From NCBI GenBank assembly GCA_024222455.1, contig JAAEPD010000582.1, forward strand, positions 1 to 38,757: 38,757 bases of DNA, in the 5' to 3' direction. Numbering within the stretch: position 1 is the first letter of the stretch; each line of letters starts with the position of its first letter. Below, piece by piece: positions 1 through 7,703 of this stretch. Both the position numbers and the translations under genes were made by a program. The notes beneath the pieces were generated by a model. The model saw only the letters and a list, made by a program, of their open reading frames with translations. It was not told the DNA's origin and did no database searches. Origin of the DNA: Aureispira sp. (GTDB taxonomy: Bacteria > Bacteroidota > Bacteroidia > Chitinophagales > Saprospiraceae).

Positions 1-117
1 AAGCCTATTAATGCCTTTTCTCATTTATTTGCTGGATTAATTGCCTATCAATATTTAGATAAAAAACCAGCTATTTATTATCCTTCATTAACTAATGTTC
101 AACATAAAGCTGCTTAA
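1..117 (+). CDS. 3' end of an unidentified gene, cut by the window edge
   Basis: Frame 1 is open from the first base to a TAA at 115-117, giving the last 38 residues of a protein whose start lies outside the window. The piece is hydrophobic, then polar, and includes GLIAYQYLDKKPAI. The pattern 'GLIAY...KKP' reminds me of the C-terminal ends of some transposases, but I cannot assign a family from 38 residues. The gene converges on the coiled-coil gene at 128-583 with only 10 bases between the stop codons. Confidence 0.45.
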   Translation, partial: KPINAFSHLFAGLIAYQYLDKKPAIYYPSLTNVQHKAA

Positions 118-127
118 TTTCTAATCC

Positions 128-583
128 TTAGTTCACGTTATACTTAGCTATTTGCTTTGATATTTTTTGGAGGAATTCTTTGTTCTGCTTTTTTAGAACA
201 AGATTATCGATATCATCTGCAATTTTTGTAACATTATTAGCCAACTCCCCAATATTAGCAGCAGCTTTTTGTAATGAATCAAAAGTGACCTCATCTAACT
301 CCATATCTTGAAGCTTAAATAATGTCTTCTTTAGTTTTTTTAAGTTACTTGCTAATTTTTCTAATCGTTTAGATTCCTTATAGAGTTTTTGGATATCTAC
401 TTTTTGCTGACTGCTACCTTGCTCTCTAGAAATATGATTTATCTTCTGAAGTATAGAATAAGTAGCTCTAAGTTTTTTGATCTCTTCTTTTTTCTCTTTT
501 GCTAGGCTTGGATTTTTTTTGATTAAATCAAACCATTGCTGAATTCTTTGAAGAGCATCTGAAACGCCTACTGGATTTTTCAT
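128..583 (-). CDS. Small Lys-rich coiled-coil protein, function unknown
   Basis: This 151-residue protein has no signal peptide and no membrane segment, so it is probably cytoplasmic. It is almost entirely charged, heptad-like helix. Lys/Glu-rich stretches at residues 25-45 and 65-95 are followed by a more hydrophobic helical region (about 95-135) with regularly spaced Ile, Leu and Val, as in a coiled coil or helical bundle. I recognise no catalytic motif and no family. It stands alone: the next minus-strand gene ends 157 bases upstream. It could be a structural or scaffold protein, but that is only a guess from composition. Confidence 0.6.
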   Translation of the reverse strand: MKNPVGVSDALQRIQQWFDLIKKNPSLAKEKKEEIKKLRATYSILQKINHISREQGSSQQKVDIQKLYKESKRLEKLASNLKKLKKTLFKLQDMELDEVTFDSLQKAAANIGELANNVTKIADDIDNLVLKKQNKEFLQKISKQIAKYNVN

Positions 584-740
584 GTTTTTAATGTTTTAAG
601 GTGTGAATATTTGTTGGTACTACAAAGAAGCTAGATTTCTCTTTAATTTCCCAAGCAAAAAAACATTAAAAATGATGAGTCTAACAAAGTGTATTTACAC
701 ACTACTAATAGTTTTTTAGGTGTATTTACATACTTTTAAG

Positions 741-1136
741 TTAGTTGTCAATTGGTGTACATATTTCTATAATAAAACCATTGTTATCCCTCAAATAGGC
801 TACTTCCTGTCCCCAAGGTTTAGTTTTTAATGGCTCTAATTCTACGGCTCCAGCGCCCAAGGCTTTTTTTATAAATTCAGAAGGATTGTCTGTTACAAAC
901 CCCAGCTCTATCCCAAAGGGCTTTTGATTTAAATTGCTCTCCAGAAACCCTTTTTTCAAGTTAGATCCAGCTAATTGGATAGATGCAAAAGCAATTGTAG
1001 TTTCTCCAGATATAATCTCACCATAATCATTTTCAGGAGTACTAAATTTTTTCTCAAAACCAAACGCTTCTTCATAAAAAGCAATAGTCTTACTCACATC
1101 GGTTACATACAAAATAGTATAAGCATATTTTAGCAT
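741..1136 (-). CDS. VOC-family (glyoxalase/bleomycin resistance-like) protein
   Basis: The protein is 131 residues when started at the ATG at 1134-1136, giving MLKYAYTILYVTDVSKTIAF. That N-terminus is the classic first strand of a VOC fold (a beta-strand with 'YVTDV..T..FYE..FGF'). A longer start at 1178 adds 14 unrelated residues and overlaps the upstream gene, so I reject it. The second half repeats the fold (GIELGFVTDNP, then AYLRDNNGFIIEICTP), with an E near the end at the usual metal-binding position. VOC proteins include glyoxalases, dioxygenases and antibiotic-binding proteins; the substrate cannot be read from the sequence. It follows the 92-aa gene by 23 bases, so the two are probably cotranscribed. 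An AGGAG lies 17 bases before the ATG, too far to be clearly a ribosome site. Confidence 0.82.
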   Translation of the reverse strand: MLKYAYTILYVTDVSKTIAFYEEAFGFEKKFSTPENDYGEIISGETTIAFASIQLAGSNLKKGFLESNLNQKPFGIELGFVTDNPSEFIKKALGAGAVELEPLKTKPWGQEVAYLRDNNGFIIEICTPIDN

Positions 1137-1159
1137 AATGATCTTTTTGAACACTCCTA

Positions 1160-1438
1160 TTAAACAATATTCACCCAATCTTCCTCATCTCCTTCTAGAT
1201 ATCGGTCTAACAAAGCACTTGTGGCTTTCCGCATCTCACCAAAACGCTTCATAACTTCTTGCTTAAATTCTTCATCAATCAACTTTTGAATATCATTAAT
1301 TCCTGCCAATTCATTAGATTCTCTAAACTTAAATGTTTGCTCATAAAGCCCATCCTCAAATTTTACGGAAAACCTAAAACCTTGCTTGAATACCGTAATT
1401 TTACAAGTTGAACTTTCTAAATAACCTATTACTCGCAT
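1160..1438 (-). CDS. Conserved-looking hypothetical protein, 92 aa
   Basis: This is a 92-residue soluble protein without signal peptide or membrane helix. The first half is beta-rich (MRVIGYLESSTCKITVFKQG, then FRFSVKFEDGLYEQTFKFRE). The second half is helical and acidic, ending EGDEEDWVNIV. I recall similar small proteins in Bacteroidota genomes but know of no function. It is the first gene of a likely two-gene unit with the VOC gene downstream, with 23 bases between its stop and the ATG at 1136. The nested inverted repeat at 1465-1602 lies directly upstream, in its leader or promoter region. Confidence 0.65.
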   Translation of the reverse strand: MRVIGYLESSTCKITVFKQGFRFSVKFEDGLYEQTFKFRESNELAGINDIQKLIDEEFKQEVMKRFGEMRKATSALLDRYLEGDEEDWVNIV

Positions 1439-1464
1439 ACTGTTCTCTATCTATTCTATTTTAT

Positions 1465-1602
1465 GTTATATTTTGGTGCTGATATTTCATTAGTCCGTGA
1501 AGTTTACTGCTATTTTTAGTTTAATAAAGCTAAAAATGCACGGACTATTAATATTTATAATCCGCTATATATTGAATTTCTTGCTAAAACCCAAAATATA
1601 AC
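1465..1602. repeat. Nested inverted repeats in an intergenic region
   Basis: GTTATATTTTGG at 1465-1476 is matched by its exact reverse complement CCAAAATATAAC at 1591-1602. Inside lies a second pair, TAGTCCGTG at 1491-1499 and CACGGACTA at 1539-1547. Inside that is a third pair, ATTTTTAG at 1512-1519 and CTAAAAAT at 1530-1537. The word ACGGACTAT appears again directly after the outer arm (1601-1609). The unit could be a MITE remnant, a structured leader of the 92-aa gene or a structured RNA. No U-tract follows, so a simple terminator is unlikely. Confidence 0.55.
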
Positions 1603-1653
1603 GGACTATAGTAATTACTATACTTCAGATATTATTACAATATCTATTCACAA

Positions 1654-2502
1654 TTAAAAAGCGCCAATGTTTCGACCATTACTTGCTTTACCTCTACAAG
1701 GCGAATTCTTTCTCAACTCATAATTATCAGCTTTCACGCTTATAAATAAAGGATTTTCATCAACGATGTTGGTTCCATCATCAATAAGGTCATGCTCTGA
1801 AAGATCTTCATCAACCAACGAATGAGTAATTGTTGGGTTACTCTTATTATTGATATAAAAAGCTGCTTTGTTTCGCCAAACAATGGTATTTTCAATTTTA
1901 GGATCTGATTTACTATTACATTCAATACCATATCGATTTCCAACAATAGTAGAATTTTTAATTAAAGGTGCAGAATTTTCTTTACAATTAATTGCAGCCC
2001 AAAAATTTTTCACCAAAACACAGTTTTTGATCTCTGGACTAGACTTGTAAACAGAAATAGCACCAGTAGCATTATCGTCTTCCACAATGTTTTTGATATA
2101 ATGTGAATGCATCACTTTGCAATAAGAAAGCACACTTTTATTGGTTTTATCATTAATCTGGATGCACCCCCAACTTCCTCTTGATCCTTTTCGTCTAAAC
2201 AGAATCATTTTCTTAGCTTTTCCTTTAGCTGTTAATGTCCCATTCACCCTTAAAAAACCAGAACTGAACGACATTGAGGTGTAATCTCTCACATCACCAG
2301 TTTTAAACTGAATTACCACACCAGGCTTAATTTTAAGTGTTTTCCCAATAGCAACTATTGCTTCACCTTCAATAATATATGGTGAACCTGATTTTTTCCA
2401 AGTTCCAGATACATAACTTTTATCTTTTATTATTGTTTGTCCAAACAAGGAACTTGAAATAAAAAAGAGTGCAAAAAATAAACAATAAGTTTTTGTTCTC
2501 AT
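1654..2502 (-). CDS. Exported right-handed parallel beta-helix protein
   Basis: Started at the ATG at 2500-2502, the protein is 282 residues and opens with a clear signal peptide, MRTKTYCLFFALFFISSSLF, cleaved after GQ. The longer start at 2598 would put 32 residues in front of the signal peptide and is rejected. The mature protein has turn-by-turn repeats of about 22 residues (SSPEIKNCVLVKNFWAAINC, SAPLIKNSTIVGNRYGIECN, SDPKIENTIVWRNKAAFYIN), the signature of NosD/pectin-lyase-type beta-helices. The end, with NPLF, then NSPCRGKASNGRNIGAF, is the standard cap of Bacteroidota beta-helix proteins. No catalytic residues or T9SS sorting domain are visible, so it is probably a periplasmic or surface carbohydrate-binding or structural protein. 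It appears monocistronic. Confidence 0.8.
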   Translation of the reverse strand: MRTKTYCLFFALFFISSSLFGQTIIKDKSYVSGTWKKSGSPYIIEGEAIVAIGKTLKIKPGVVIQFKTGDVRDYTSMSFSSGFLRVNGTLTAKGKAKKMILFRRKGSRGSWGCIQINDKTNKSVLSYCKVMHSHYIKNIVEDDNATGAISVYKSSPEIKNCVLVKNFWAAINCKENSAPLIKNSTIVGNRYGIECNSKSDPKIENTIVWRNKAAFYINNKSNPTITHSLVDEDLSEHDLIDDGTNIVDENPLFISVKADNYELRKNSPCRGKASNGRNIGAF

Positions 2503-2864
2503 AATGAAAATAAATTTAAAGGTTAGGTTTGAAAAAAAACATTTCATCTGTCTCAAGATTAGACAGTTAGAGTTTAGCTCTCCGCCTCTATAAGGCATGA
2601 ATTTATGATATGACTATAACAGAACTTTATGGTTTTTGATAAGTCTAAAACTAAAGCTGTTTAGTCGTATTAATTTAGAGTTGTAAAAATAATAAATCTA
2701 TTCACAATATTTAAAGTTATTACGCAGCTTACTGTACTATAATTTTTACACTGATACATTTTTATTACCTTCGGGACTGTGATATTGCTACACCTATTTC
2801 TAATGTTAGTATTTACACAGTTTTTTTATCCCAAATCAAGAATAGCTCGTTCAAATATATACAC
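2503..2864. other. 362-base AT-rich intergenic region with divergent promoters
   Basis: After the start of the beta-helix gene is corrected, this is the longest gap of its part of the window. It holds a small hairpin, CTGTCT-N7-AGACAG (2548-2566), in the leader of the beta-helix gene. A plus-strand TACCTTCG (2766-2773) is a weak match to the Bacteroidota -7 box and could serve the GNAT gene. A minus-strand TATATTTG (complement of 2852-2859) could serve the beta-helix gene. I see no open reading frame, tRNA or repeat. Confidence 0.35.
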
Positions 2865-3458
2865 ATGACAACCATTCGATTAGTTGAAGAAAAAGACAGT
2901 GCTGGCATACTTAATATCTATGCACCTTATGTTCTAGAAACAGCTGTTACCTTTGAGTTAGAGGTTCCTAGTCTTGAAGTTTTTTGGGAACGAGCGAAAA
3001 AAAATCTAGCTGAAGCACCTTTTTTGGTTTGCGAAATAGATGGACAAATAGCAGGTTATGCTTATGCTAGCCGCCATCGCTCTCGTGGAGCATACCAATG
3101 GACTAGAGAACTTTCTGTGTACGTACACCCTCATTTTAGAAAGCGCAAAATTGCTACAGCATTATATTTAACTATAATACAACTTCTCAAGCTACAGAAC
3201 TTCCGAAATGCTTTAGCAGGTATTACGATGCCCAATAGAGCTAGTATACTCCTTCACGAACACTTAGGGTTTGAGCTAGTAGGCACTTACAATAACATAG
3301 GTTACAAGTTAGGGAAATCGCATCAGGTTAGTTGGTGGGAACGCACACTTATTCCATCTAGTATACCAATGGTACCAATCAAAACAATGCAAGAGGTAGT
3401 TGAAACTGCAGAATGGCAAGAACAACTTAAATCAGGAATTCGATTAATTCGTGATTAA
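2865..3458 (+). CDS. GNAT N-acetyltransferase, phosphinothricin acetyltransferase-like
   Basis: This 197-residue cytoplasmic protein has the layout of the PAT/MnaT (YncA) branch of GNAT enzymes. It opens with TIRLVEEKDSAGILNIYAPY, followed by the typical TAVTFELEVPS segment. The acetyl-CoA-binding motif sits in VHPHFRKRKIATALY (about residues 87-101, R-x-x-K-x-A), and the C-terminal acceptor part contains NRASILLHEHLGFELVGTY. The family transfers acetyl from acetyl-CoA to the amine of small amino-acid-like substrates such as phosphinothricin or methionine sulfone. The last 25 residues extend past the usual end. It converges on the ATP-grasp gene with two bases between the stops, so it is not in that operon; a functional link to the OvoA pathway is possible but unsupported. 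Confidence 0.85.
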   Translation: MTTIRLVEEKDSAGILNIYAPYVLETAVTFELEVPSLEVFWERAKKNLAEAPFLVCEIDGQIAGYAYASRHRSRGAYQWTRELSVYVHPHFRKRKIATALYLTIIQLLKLQNFRNALAGITMPNRASILLHEHLGFELVGTYNNIGYKLGKSHQVSWWERTLIPSSIPMVPIKTMQEVVETAEWQEQLKSGIRLIRD

Positions 3459-3460
3459 GC

Positions 3461-4417
3461 CTAATTCAATCCAAAAACTTCCTTTAAGATCATTTGAGCC
3501 ATAGGATGCTGCTTTACTTCCGAAAAAGTATGGTGCAACCAATGTGGTCTAGGATTTATTTCCAATGCCCAAGTCGTATCCTCAGGGTATACTGTATGGT
3601 CTTTGGTTATAGCATCCAAAGCAAAGCAACTAGCATTTAACTCTTTAGCTAAAAGAGTTACCCACTCCTGATATTTTGGGTGTAACTCTTCTGTAATATC
3701 TATAGCTATGCCTCCTTGACTCATATTGGCAACATGCTTAAGTTTTATTTCTTGCCCTTTTTTAGGGATAGTAGACAATAGTAGACCTTGTATTCTTAAC
3801 AAGTCTTTCGTGACTTGATCAACAATTAGTTTATTAGCAGGATTTTGTTGTTTGATTACTTTAGAACGTTGACTGATTAACTCTTCTATATTCTGTTCTC
3901 CATCTCCTACCACATAAGCAGGTTTGCGACAACATGCTGCAACAATTTTTCCTCCCAAGATATGTATCCTAAGGTCTTCGCCCTCTACCTGCTCCTCCAA
4001 GAGAAATAATTTATACTTAGATTTCCAATTATTAAGATAGTCTTTTAAGTGTTCTTTTGTCTTAACATTCATTTCTACCCCATCCCCATCTGTACCATAT
4101 AAAGGCTTGGAGACATAGACTACCCCATCCACCCAAAAATCAGCAATAGCTTGCTCATTTTGAGTTGCTTCTATTACTATACTTTTAGGGCAAGTTATAC
4201 CTAGTTGTTCAAATGTACGTTTGGTAAGTTGTTTATTGTCTAGCCAAAACTCTGTTTGAGTATTTAGTAAGTTCAGTGGGAAACCTTCTCTAAAAACGAC
4301 TTCTTTATTGTCTTTTTTAAACAGTAAAATCCCCTCTGCACCTATGCTATCTAGCTCTATTACTTCTATAGCTAAATCTTTGGCTGCACTCACCAATTCT
4401 TGGTGCATCTTATGCAT
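3461..4417 (-). CDS. ATP-grasp amide ligase of the CphA/GshF type
   Basis: This 318-residue cytoplasmic protein carries the ATP-grasp core. KPLYGTDGDG (104-113) is the glycine-rich nucleotide loop. LLEEQVEGEDLRIHILGGK (139-157) and RKPAYVVGDGEQNIEELI (164-181) are the hallmark of cyanophycin synthetase and the GshF C-terminal domain. NMSQGG (231-236), ALDAI (266-270) and ALEINPRP (284-291) provide the Mg-ATP carboxylates. Such enzymes activate a carboxylate as acyl phosphate and couple it to an amine. The gene starts 6 bases after the stop of the OvoA-like gene, so the two are almost certainly cotranscribed. The product is therefore a good candidate for joining an amino acid to the thiohistidine product or to its precursor. 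Substrates cannot be read from sequence. A second in-frame ATG lies at 4406-4408. Confidence 0.85.
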   Translation of the reverse strand: MHKMHQELVSAAKDLAIEVIELDSIGAEGILLFKKDNKEVVFREGFPLNLLNTQTEFWLDNKQLTKRTFEQLGITCPKSIVIEATQNEQAIADFWVDGVVYVSKPLYGTDGDGVEMNVKTKEHLKDYLNNWKSKYKLFLLEEQVEGEDLRIHILGGKIVAACCRKPAYVVGDGEQNIEELISQRSKVIKQQNPANKLIVDQVTKDLLRIQGLLLSTIPKKGQEIKLKHVANMSQGGIAIDITEELHPKYQEWVTLLAKELNASCFALDAITKDHTVYPEDTTWALEINPRPHWLHHTFSEVKQHPMAQMILKEVFGLN

Positions 4418-4423
4418 ATAAGT

Positions 4424-5773
4424 CTAAGCGTTTTTAGCCATTCGGAAACCTGCATGTTGATAAAACTCTCTACGAAACCATAGTCGATAAAAGCGAGAAG
4501 CTCCTGTGCCTGTAGTTGCCCAAGCTCCACCTAGCATCATGCTATGCTCTGTATCAAAATAAGGCTCCGAAAAGTCAGTATACCAAGGATGTGTTTTAAA
4601 ATCTGGTAAAGCATACCAATCATCCTTTAGCCAATCCCATACATTTCCATAAATATCATTAAACCCAGAAACAGTTTGTCCCTCTTTCATTTGCCCAACA
4701 GGTGTAGGAGAACCTATAAACATGTTTAGATTATGAGCAGAAGCATCAAAAACCGGATCATAATCATCAGATCTACCCTCTTTAGCTATAAACATAAATT
4801 CTGCTTCTGACAGTAATCTCCATTCGTCCCCTTTCCACTTGCAATAAGCCCAAGCCTCATGGGCATTGACCTCTACAGGATAATCTAAAGGCATATACAC
4901 CACATCAAACATAGCTCTATAATTAAAAGTAGTTTTGTCTATAACCCAAAACTTAGGGTGCTTTGTATTGGTGCGTTGCTTCCAATTCCAGCCTTCTGCT
5001 GTCCAGTATTGCTTTTTACTATATGCTCCTGAGCGAACAAACTCTAAGTACTCTTGATTAGATATAAGATTTTGAGTTGCCTCAAATGGTTTGACCTCTA
5101 CTTCTAAACTTCCATACTCATTATCCCAACCATAAATAGTAGAATCTTGAGGTTTGCCTAAGCTCACCTTGCCTCCCTCCACTCTGATTAGCTTGTTCTC
5201 TGGTATATTTGTATTGGAAGAAACTGCATACTCCCAGCCATCAGGACGCTGTAGCAAATGTGCAGGTGCTTGTCGTATCAGCACAGAAGATGTTTCGAAA
5301 TGTATTCGATCATGCTCTAAACCCATAAACAAGGCCCACAAAGCTGATTTCTCATTAATGGGATACTCCAAGGGAGTAGTTGCAATTACCTCGCGCACTA
5401 CATTATAAACTGTTTTGCGATAAGCATCTACATCTGCTAAATTTGGCCATTTAGATTGTGTTTCTAGATTTTCAGGCAAGTCAGGGTCTACCCCTTTTGC
5501 AAATATATCTTCATAATATTCATTAATCCCTTCTTTTAGCAACCCTGCTAAAATCAATTTATTGATATAAAAGGCTGCGGTATGCCCCCAATAAAAAATA
5601 AGTGGATGACGCAAAGGATCAGGATTGATGTAATAAGTTGATTCGTCTTTGATAGAACTAAATAACCAATCGTATAGCTCCCAAGTATTGCAAAAATACT
5701 GGTCAAGTTCTTCACGAGTACAGTTATTCAATAAAACAGGATGTAGGCTTTGGGGTGGAGATAATGTTTCCAT
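4424..5773 (-). CDS. ovoA: OvoA-type 5-histidylcysteine sulfoxide synthase lacking the methyltransferase domain
   Basis: The 449-residue protein has a DinB_2-like iron-binding helical domain (about 20-180) and an FGE/sulfatase-modifying domain (about 190-447). Iron ligands are visible: H64 in YWGHTAAFY and the HX3HXE motif H154/H158/E160 in GLEHDRIHFETSSVLIRQ, which is the OvoA rather than the EgtB wording. The FGE part shows GWDNEYG, VEVNAHEAWAYCKWKGDEWR, GNVWDW and the closing FYQHAGFRMA. OvoA joins cysteine to histidine with O2 at C5 of the imidazole, the first step to ovothiol. Typical OvoA proteins carry a C-terminal SAM methyltransferase of roughly 250 residues; here the protein stops at the end of the FGE domain and an ATP-grasp gene follows 6 bases later. 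No OvoB lyase is nearby. EgtB is the alternative call, less likely from the motifs. Confidence 0.85.
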   Translation of the reverse strand: METLSPPQSLHPVLLNNCTREELDQYFCNTWELYDWLFSSIKDESTYYINPDPLRHPLIFYWGHTAAFYINKLILAGLLKEGINEYYEDIFAKGVDPDLPENLETQSKWPNLADVDAYRKTVYNVVREVIATTPLEYPINEKSALWALFMGLEHDRIHFETSSVLIRQAPAHLLQRPDGWEYAVSSNTNIPENKLIRVEGGKVSLGKPQDSTIYGWDNEYGSLEVEVKPFEATQNLISNQEYLEFVRSGAYSKKQYWTAEGWNWKQRTNTKHPKFWVIDKTTFNYRAMFDVVYMPLDYPVEVNAHEAWAYCKWKGDEWRLLSEAEFMFIAKEGRSDDYDPVFDASAHNLNMFIGSPTPVGQMKEGQTVSGFNDIYGNVWDWLKDDWYALPDFKTHPWYTDFSEPYFDTEHSMMLGGAWATTGTGASRFYRLWFRREFYQHAGFRMAKNA

Positions 5774-5808
5774 GGTATTTATGTTATGCTTTATTATAGT
5801 TTAGCTAC

Positions 5809-5835
5809 TTTGCACTTATCTTAAGCGCAAACATA
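5809..5835 (-). promoter_or_regulatory. Candidate -7 box and overlapping palindrome in front of the OvoA-like operon
   Basis: On the minus strand TATGTTTG (complement of 5828-5835) fits the Bacteroidota -7 consensus TAnnTTTG at every fixed position, about 55 bases before the OvoA-like start. No good -33 TTG is seen. An inverted repeat overlaps it and runs over the expected transcription start: TTTGC-G-CTTA-AGA-TAAG-T-GCAAA (complement of 5809-5831), paired in both arms with one mismatch. The placement suits an operator for a repressor, but this is inferred from position only. Confidence 0.4.
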
Positions 5836-5906
5836 GTGGGGATTCTAATATTGTTAATAAATAAAGCTATCCGATACTTAAATATACAAAAGTCCTATAG
5901 GATTTG

Positions 5907-6686
5907 CTAAAATTTACCAGAATTCACCCATTGCTCACGAGGTTCTATAGCTTCTATTACATCCCAATGTTCTACAATTTTCCCTTCTTCAATTCTAAAT
6001 AAGTCCATAACTGCAAATTCCTTTTTATTCAAAACAGCTTTTGAATAACTCGCAACATAATTTCCATAGCCAATTACTTTGAATATAAAATCATACTGAA
6101 AATCCTCTGTAGCCAAAAATTGCTTTATTGGTCCCACCCCATTATCTAATTGAGGATTATGTTGGATGTATTGCTCTGTTGAAATATAATTCTCTATATT
6201 TTGGTAATTCTTATTTTGAAAAACATCAACAAAAAAGCTTCGAATCAATGCCTTGTTTTCTACTGTCTTATCTAGGTCTTTAGGTTCAAAATCACCTAAA
6301 ATTAAATCGTTTCCTGAAGTTGTATTTTCTTTATCTACATAAGGTATTATAACATCCCAATGCTCTATAAGCTTATCATTATCATCCGTATCAAAAATAT
6401 CCATAGTTACCCACCTAGAATGATTTGCTTGGCCTTTATTCAATTCTTGGTATGCATTCAAAAATACATAATTCCCATCTACAAAAGATCGAATTATTTG
6501 GATATCTCTATCAGGATTACGCTCAACAAAACCTTTAAAAAATTCTAAAAAGCCCTCTTGTCCATCCTTTACACTTTTGTTGTGCTGTGTATATCTAGCC
6601 CCTGTATACTTATGAATAGCATTCATATCTCCATCTCTGATACCTTCTAGGTATAACTTTTTAGCGGCCTCTTCTTTTGGGTTCAT
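5907..6686 (-). CDS. Protein with two tandem SnoaL-like (NTF2-fold) domains
   Basis: The 259-residue soluble protein contains two copies of a SnoaL-like NTF2-fold domain, at about residues 5-115 and 140-255. Each copy ends with the typical acidic/tryptophan strand: DKLIEHWDVIIPY in the first and IEEGKIVEHWDVIEAIEPRE in the second. Each also carries the early 'Y(I/T)QHN' motif (YTQHNKSV and YIQHNPQL). Single-domain members are small hydrolase, cyclase or isomerase-like proteins, often acting on lipophilic metabolites. The double form would give a pseudo-dimer in one chain. The substrate is unknown. The gene lies 110 bases downstream of the AraC-type regulator on the same strand, with its own promoter-like sequence, so the regulator may control it. 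Confidence 0.8.
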   Translation of the reverse strand: MNPKEEAAKKLYLEGIRDGDMNAIHKYTGARYTQHNKSVKDGQEGFLEFFKGFVERNPDRDIQIIRSFVDGNYVFLNAYQELNKGQANHSRWVTMDIFDTDDNDKLIEHWDVIIPYVDKENTTSGNDLILGDFEPKDLDKTVENKALIRSFFVDVFQNKNYQNIENYISTEQYIQHNPQLDNGVGPIKQFLATEDFQYDFIFKVIGYGNYVASYSKAVLNKKEFAVMDLFRIEEGKIVEHWDVIEAIEPREQWVNSGKF

Positions 6687-6730
6687 TATCTTGTTTTTTT
6701 AGTGTTCTTAAATCTTCTTTTGTTACAAAA

Positions 6731-6738
6731 CAAAAATA
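6731..6738 (-). promoter_or_regulatory. Candidate -7 promoter box for the SnoaL-like gene
   Basis: The minus strand reads TATTTTTG (complement of 6731-6738), a full match to TAnnTTTG, 45 bases before the start at 6686. A TTTG (complement of 6755-6758) sits 16 bases further upstream, slightly closer than the usual -33 spacing. The match is in an AT-rich region, so chance is possible. Confidence 0.4.
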
Positions 6739-6796
6739 GCTCAAATACAGAACTCAAAAAAGGTAAAAGTGTCCTCCTTAATGGTAAATATTGAAC

Positions 6797-7609
6797 TTAG
6801 AGGTATTTCTTTCGAAACTGCACAGGTGTTTGGTTGCTTAGTTTCTTAAAATATTTTAAGAAATTGGTAGGTTCATCAAAGCCACATTTATAACTAATCT
6901 CTTTTACAGATAAAGAAGTGGCAGACAAAAATCGTTTTGCCTCTAGAAGTATATAGTCATCAATAAAAACCTTGGCTGTTTTCTCTGTAAATATTTTACA
7001 GATCTTGTTCAATGTTTTATATGACAGGCCCAATTGACTTGCATAAATTTTAGCATTTCTACTTTGAGTATACCCTTGTTCTACAGCATGTTTAAACTGC
7101 TCAAAAACCTCATAGTTTCGGCCAAACTTATATTGCAACCGATCAAATTGCTGTCCTCGCCCCAACTTCAAAAGATAAATACTTAACGCAGCACCCAAAA
7201 TATTGCTTTTCTCAAAAGAATCTCCCTCTATTTCTTCTTCTTGTACTATTGATAATAAATGTTCATTATTAGTAGGAGAAGCTTGATATACTACCGTTCC
7301 TAAATGGTAATTATACAATTGGAATATTTTAGTTTGTGCAGATTGGTTCATAGCATTAATAATAAACTCCTCAGTATGTATTACTAAATAGCCGTCATAA
7401 TTGGGAGAAGTATCAAAAGCATGAATTTGGCCTTTAGAAACCATAAGACTATTGCCTGCTTTAAGGGTGTAACTGCCAAAATCAACCAAATGTGTAGCAA
7501 CACCTTCTGTAATAATAAGAATGGCAAAAAAATCAACTCTATGTGGCTTAAAAGGATTATGATCTTTAGGAAAAGCTGTTCCAAACAACAGCTCTCTAAT
7601 TTTGAGCAC
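6797..7609 (-). CDS. AraC-family transcriptional regulator
   Basis: The 270-residue protein has an N-terminal cupin-like sensor half (about 15-100; HRVDFFAILIITEGVATHLV, then LKAGNSLMVSKGQIHAF) and a C-terminal AraC double helix-turn-helix (about 175-268). The DNA-binding half shows SLSVKEISYKCGFDEPTNFL and KYFKKLSNQTPVQFRKKY, the family signature of the second HTH. It starts with GTG at 7607-7609; I found no in-frame ATG nearby upstream. AraC sensors of this layout usually respond to a small organic ligand. The downstream SnoaL-like gene on the same strand is the likeliest target. The next upstream gene (DUF4249) ends 94 bases away. Confidence 0.88.
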   Translation of the reverse strand: MLKIRELLFGTAFPKDHNPFKPHRVDFFAILIITEGVATHLVDFGSYTLKAGNSLMVSKGQIHAFDTSPNYDGYLVIHTEEFIINAMNQSAQTKIFQLYNYHLGTVVYQASPTNNEHLLSIVQEEEIEGDSFEKSNILGAALSIYLLKLGRGQQFDRLQYKFGRNYEVFEQFKHAVEQGYTQSRNAKIYASQLGLSYKTLNKICKIFTEKTAKVFIDDYILLEAKRFLSATSLSVKEISYKCGFDEPTNFLKYFKKLSNQTPVQFRKKYL

Positions 7610-7703
7610 CTCAAAACCAAGCTTTTGCTCCCTTTTAAATAATATGTTAGGTATTGTTTCTATAACTATTGATATATAACTGAAAATACATTGCCTCTAA
7701 AGA

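Noticed and set aside
1-117. Firm transposase call for the left-edge fragment
   Set aside because: The 'GLIAY...KKP' resemblance is from memory and 38 residues are too few; a search with the full gene is needed.
689-730. Two direct copies of GTGTATTTACA 31 bases apart upstream of the coiled-coil gene
   Set aside because: Only two short AT-rich copies; could be binding sites but chance is a good explanation and nothing else supports them.
1137-1178. Upstream start of the VOC protein
   Set aside because: It overlaps the end of the 92-aa gene and adds residues before the first strand of the VOC fold.
2503-2598. Upstream start of the beta-helix protein
   Set aside because: It would place 32 unrelated residues before a clear signal peptide.
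2865-3458. GNAT gene as a member of the OvoA/ATP-grasp pathway
   Set aside because: It is on the opposite strand and convergent, so only proximity links them.
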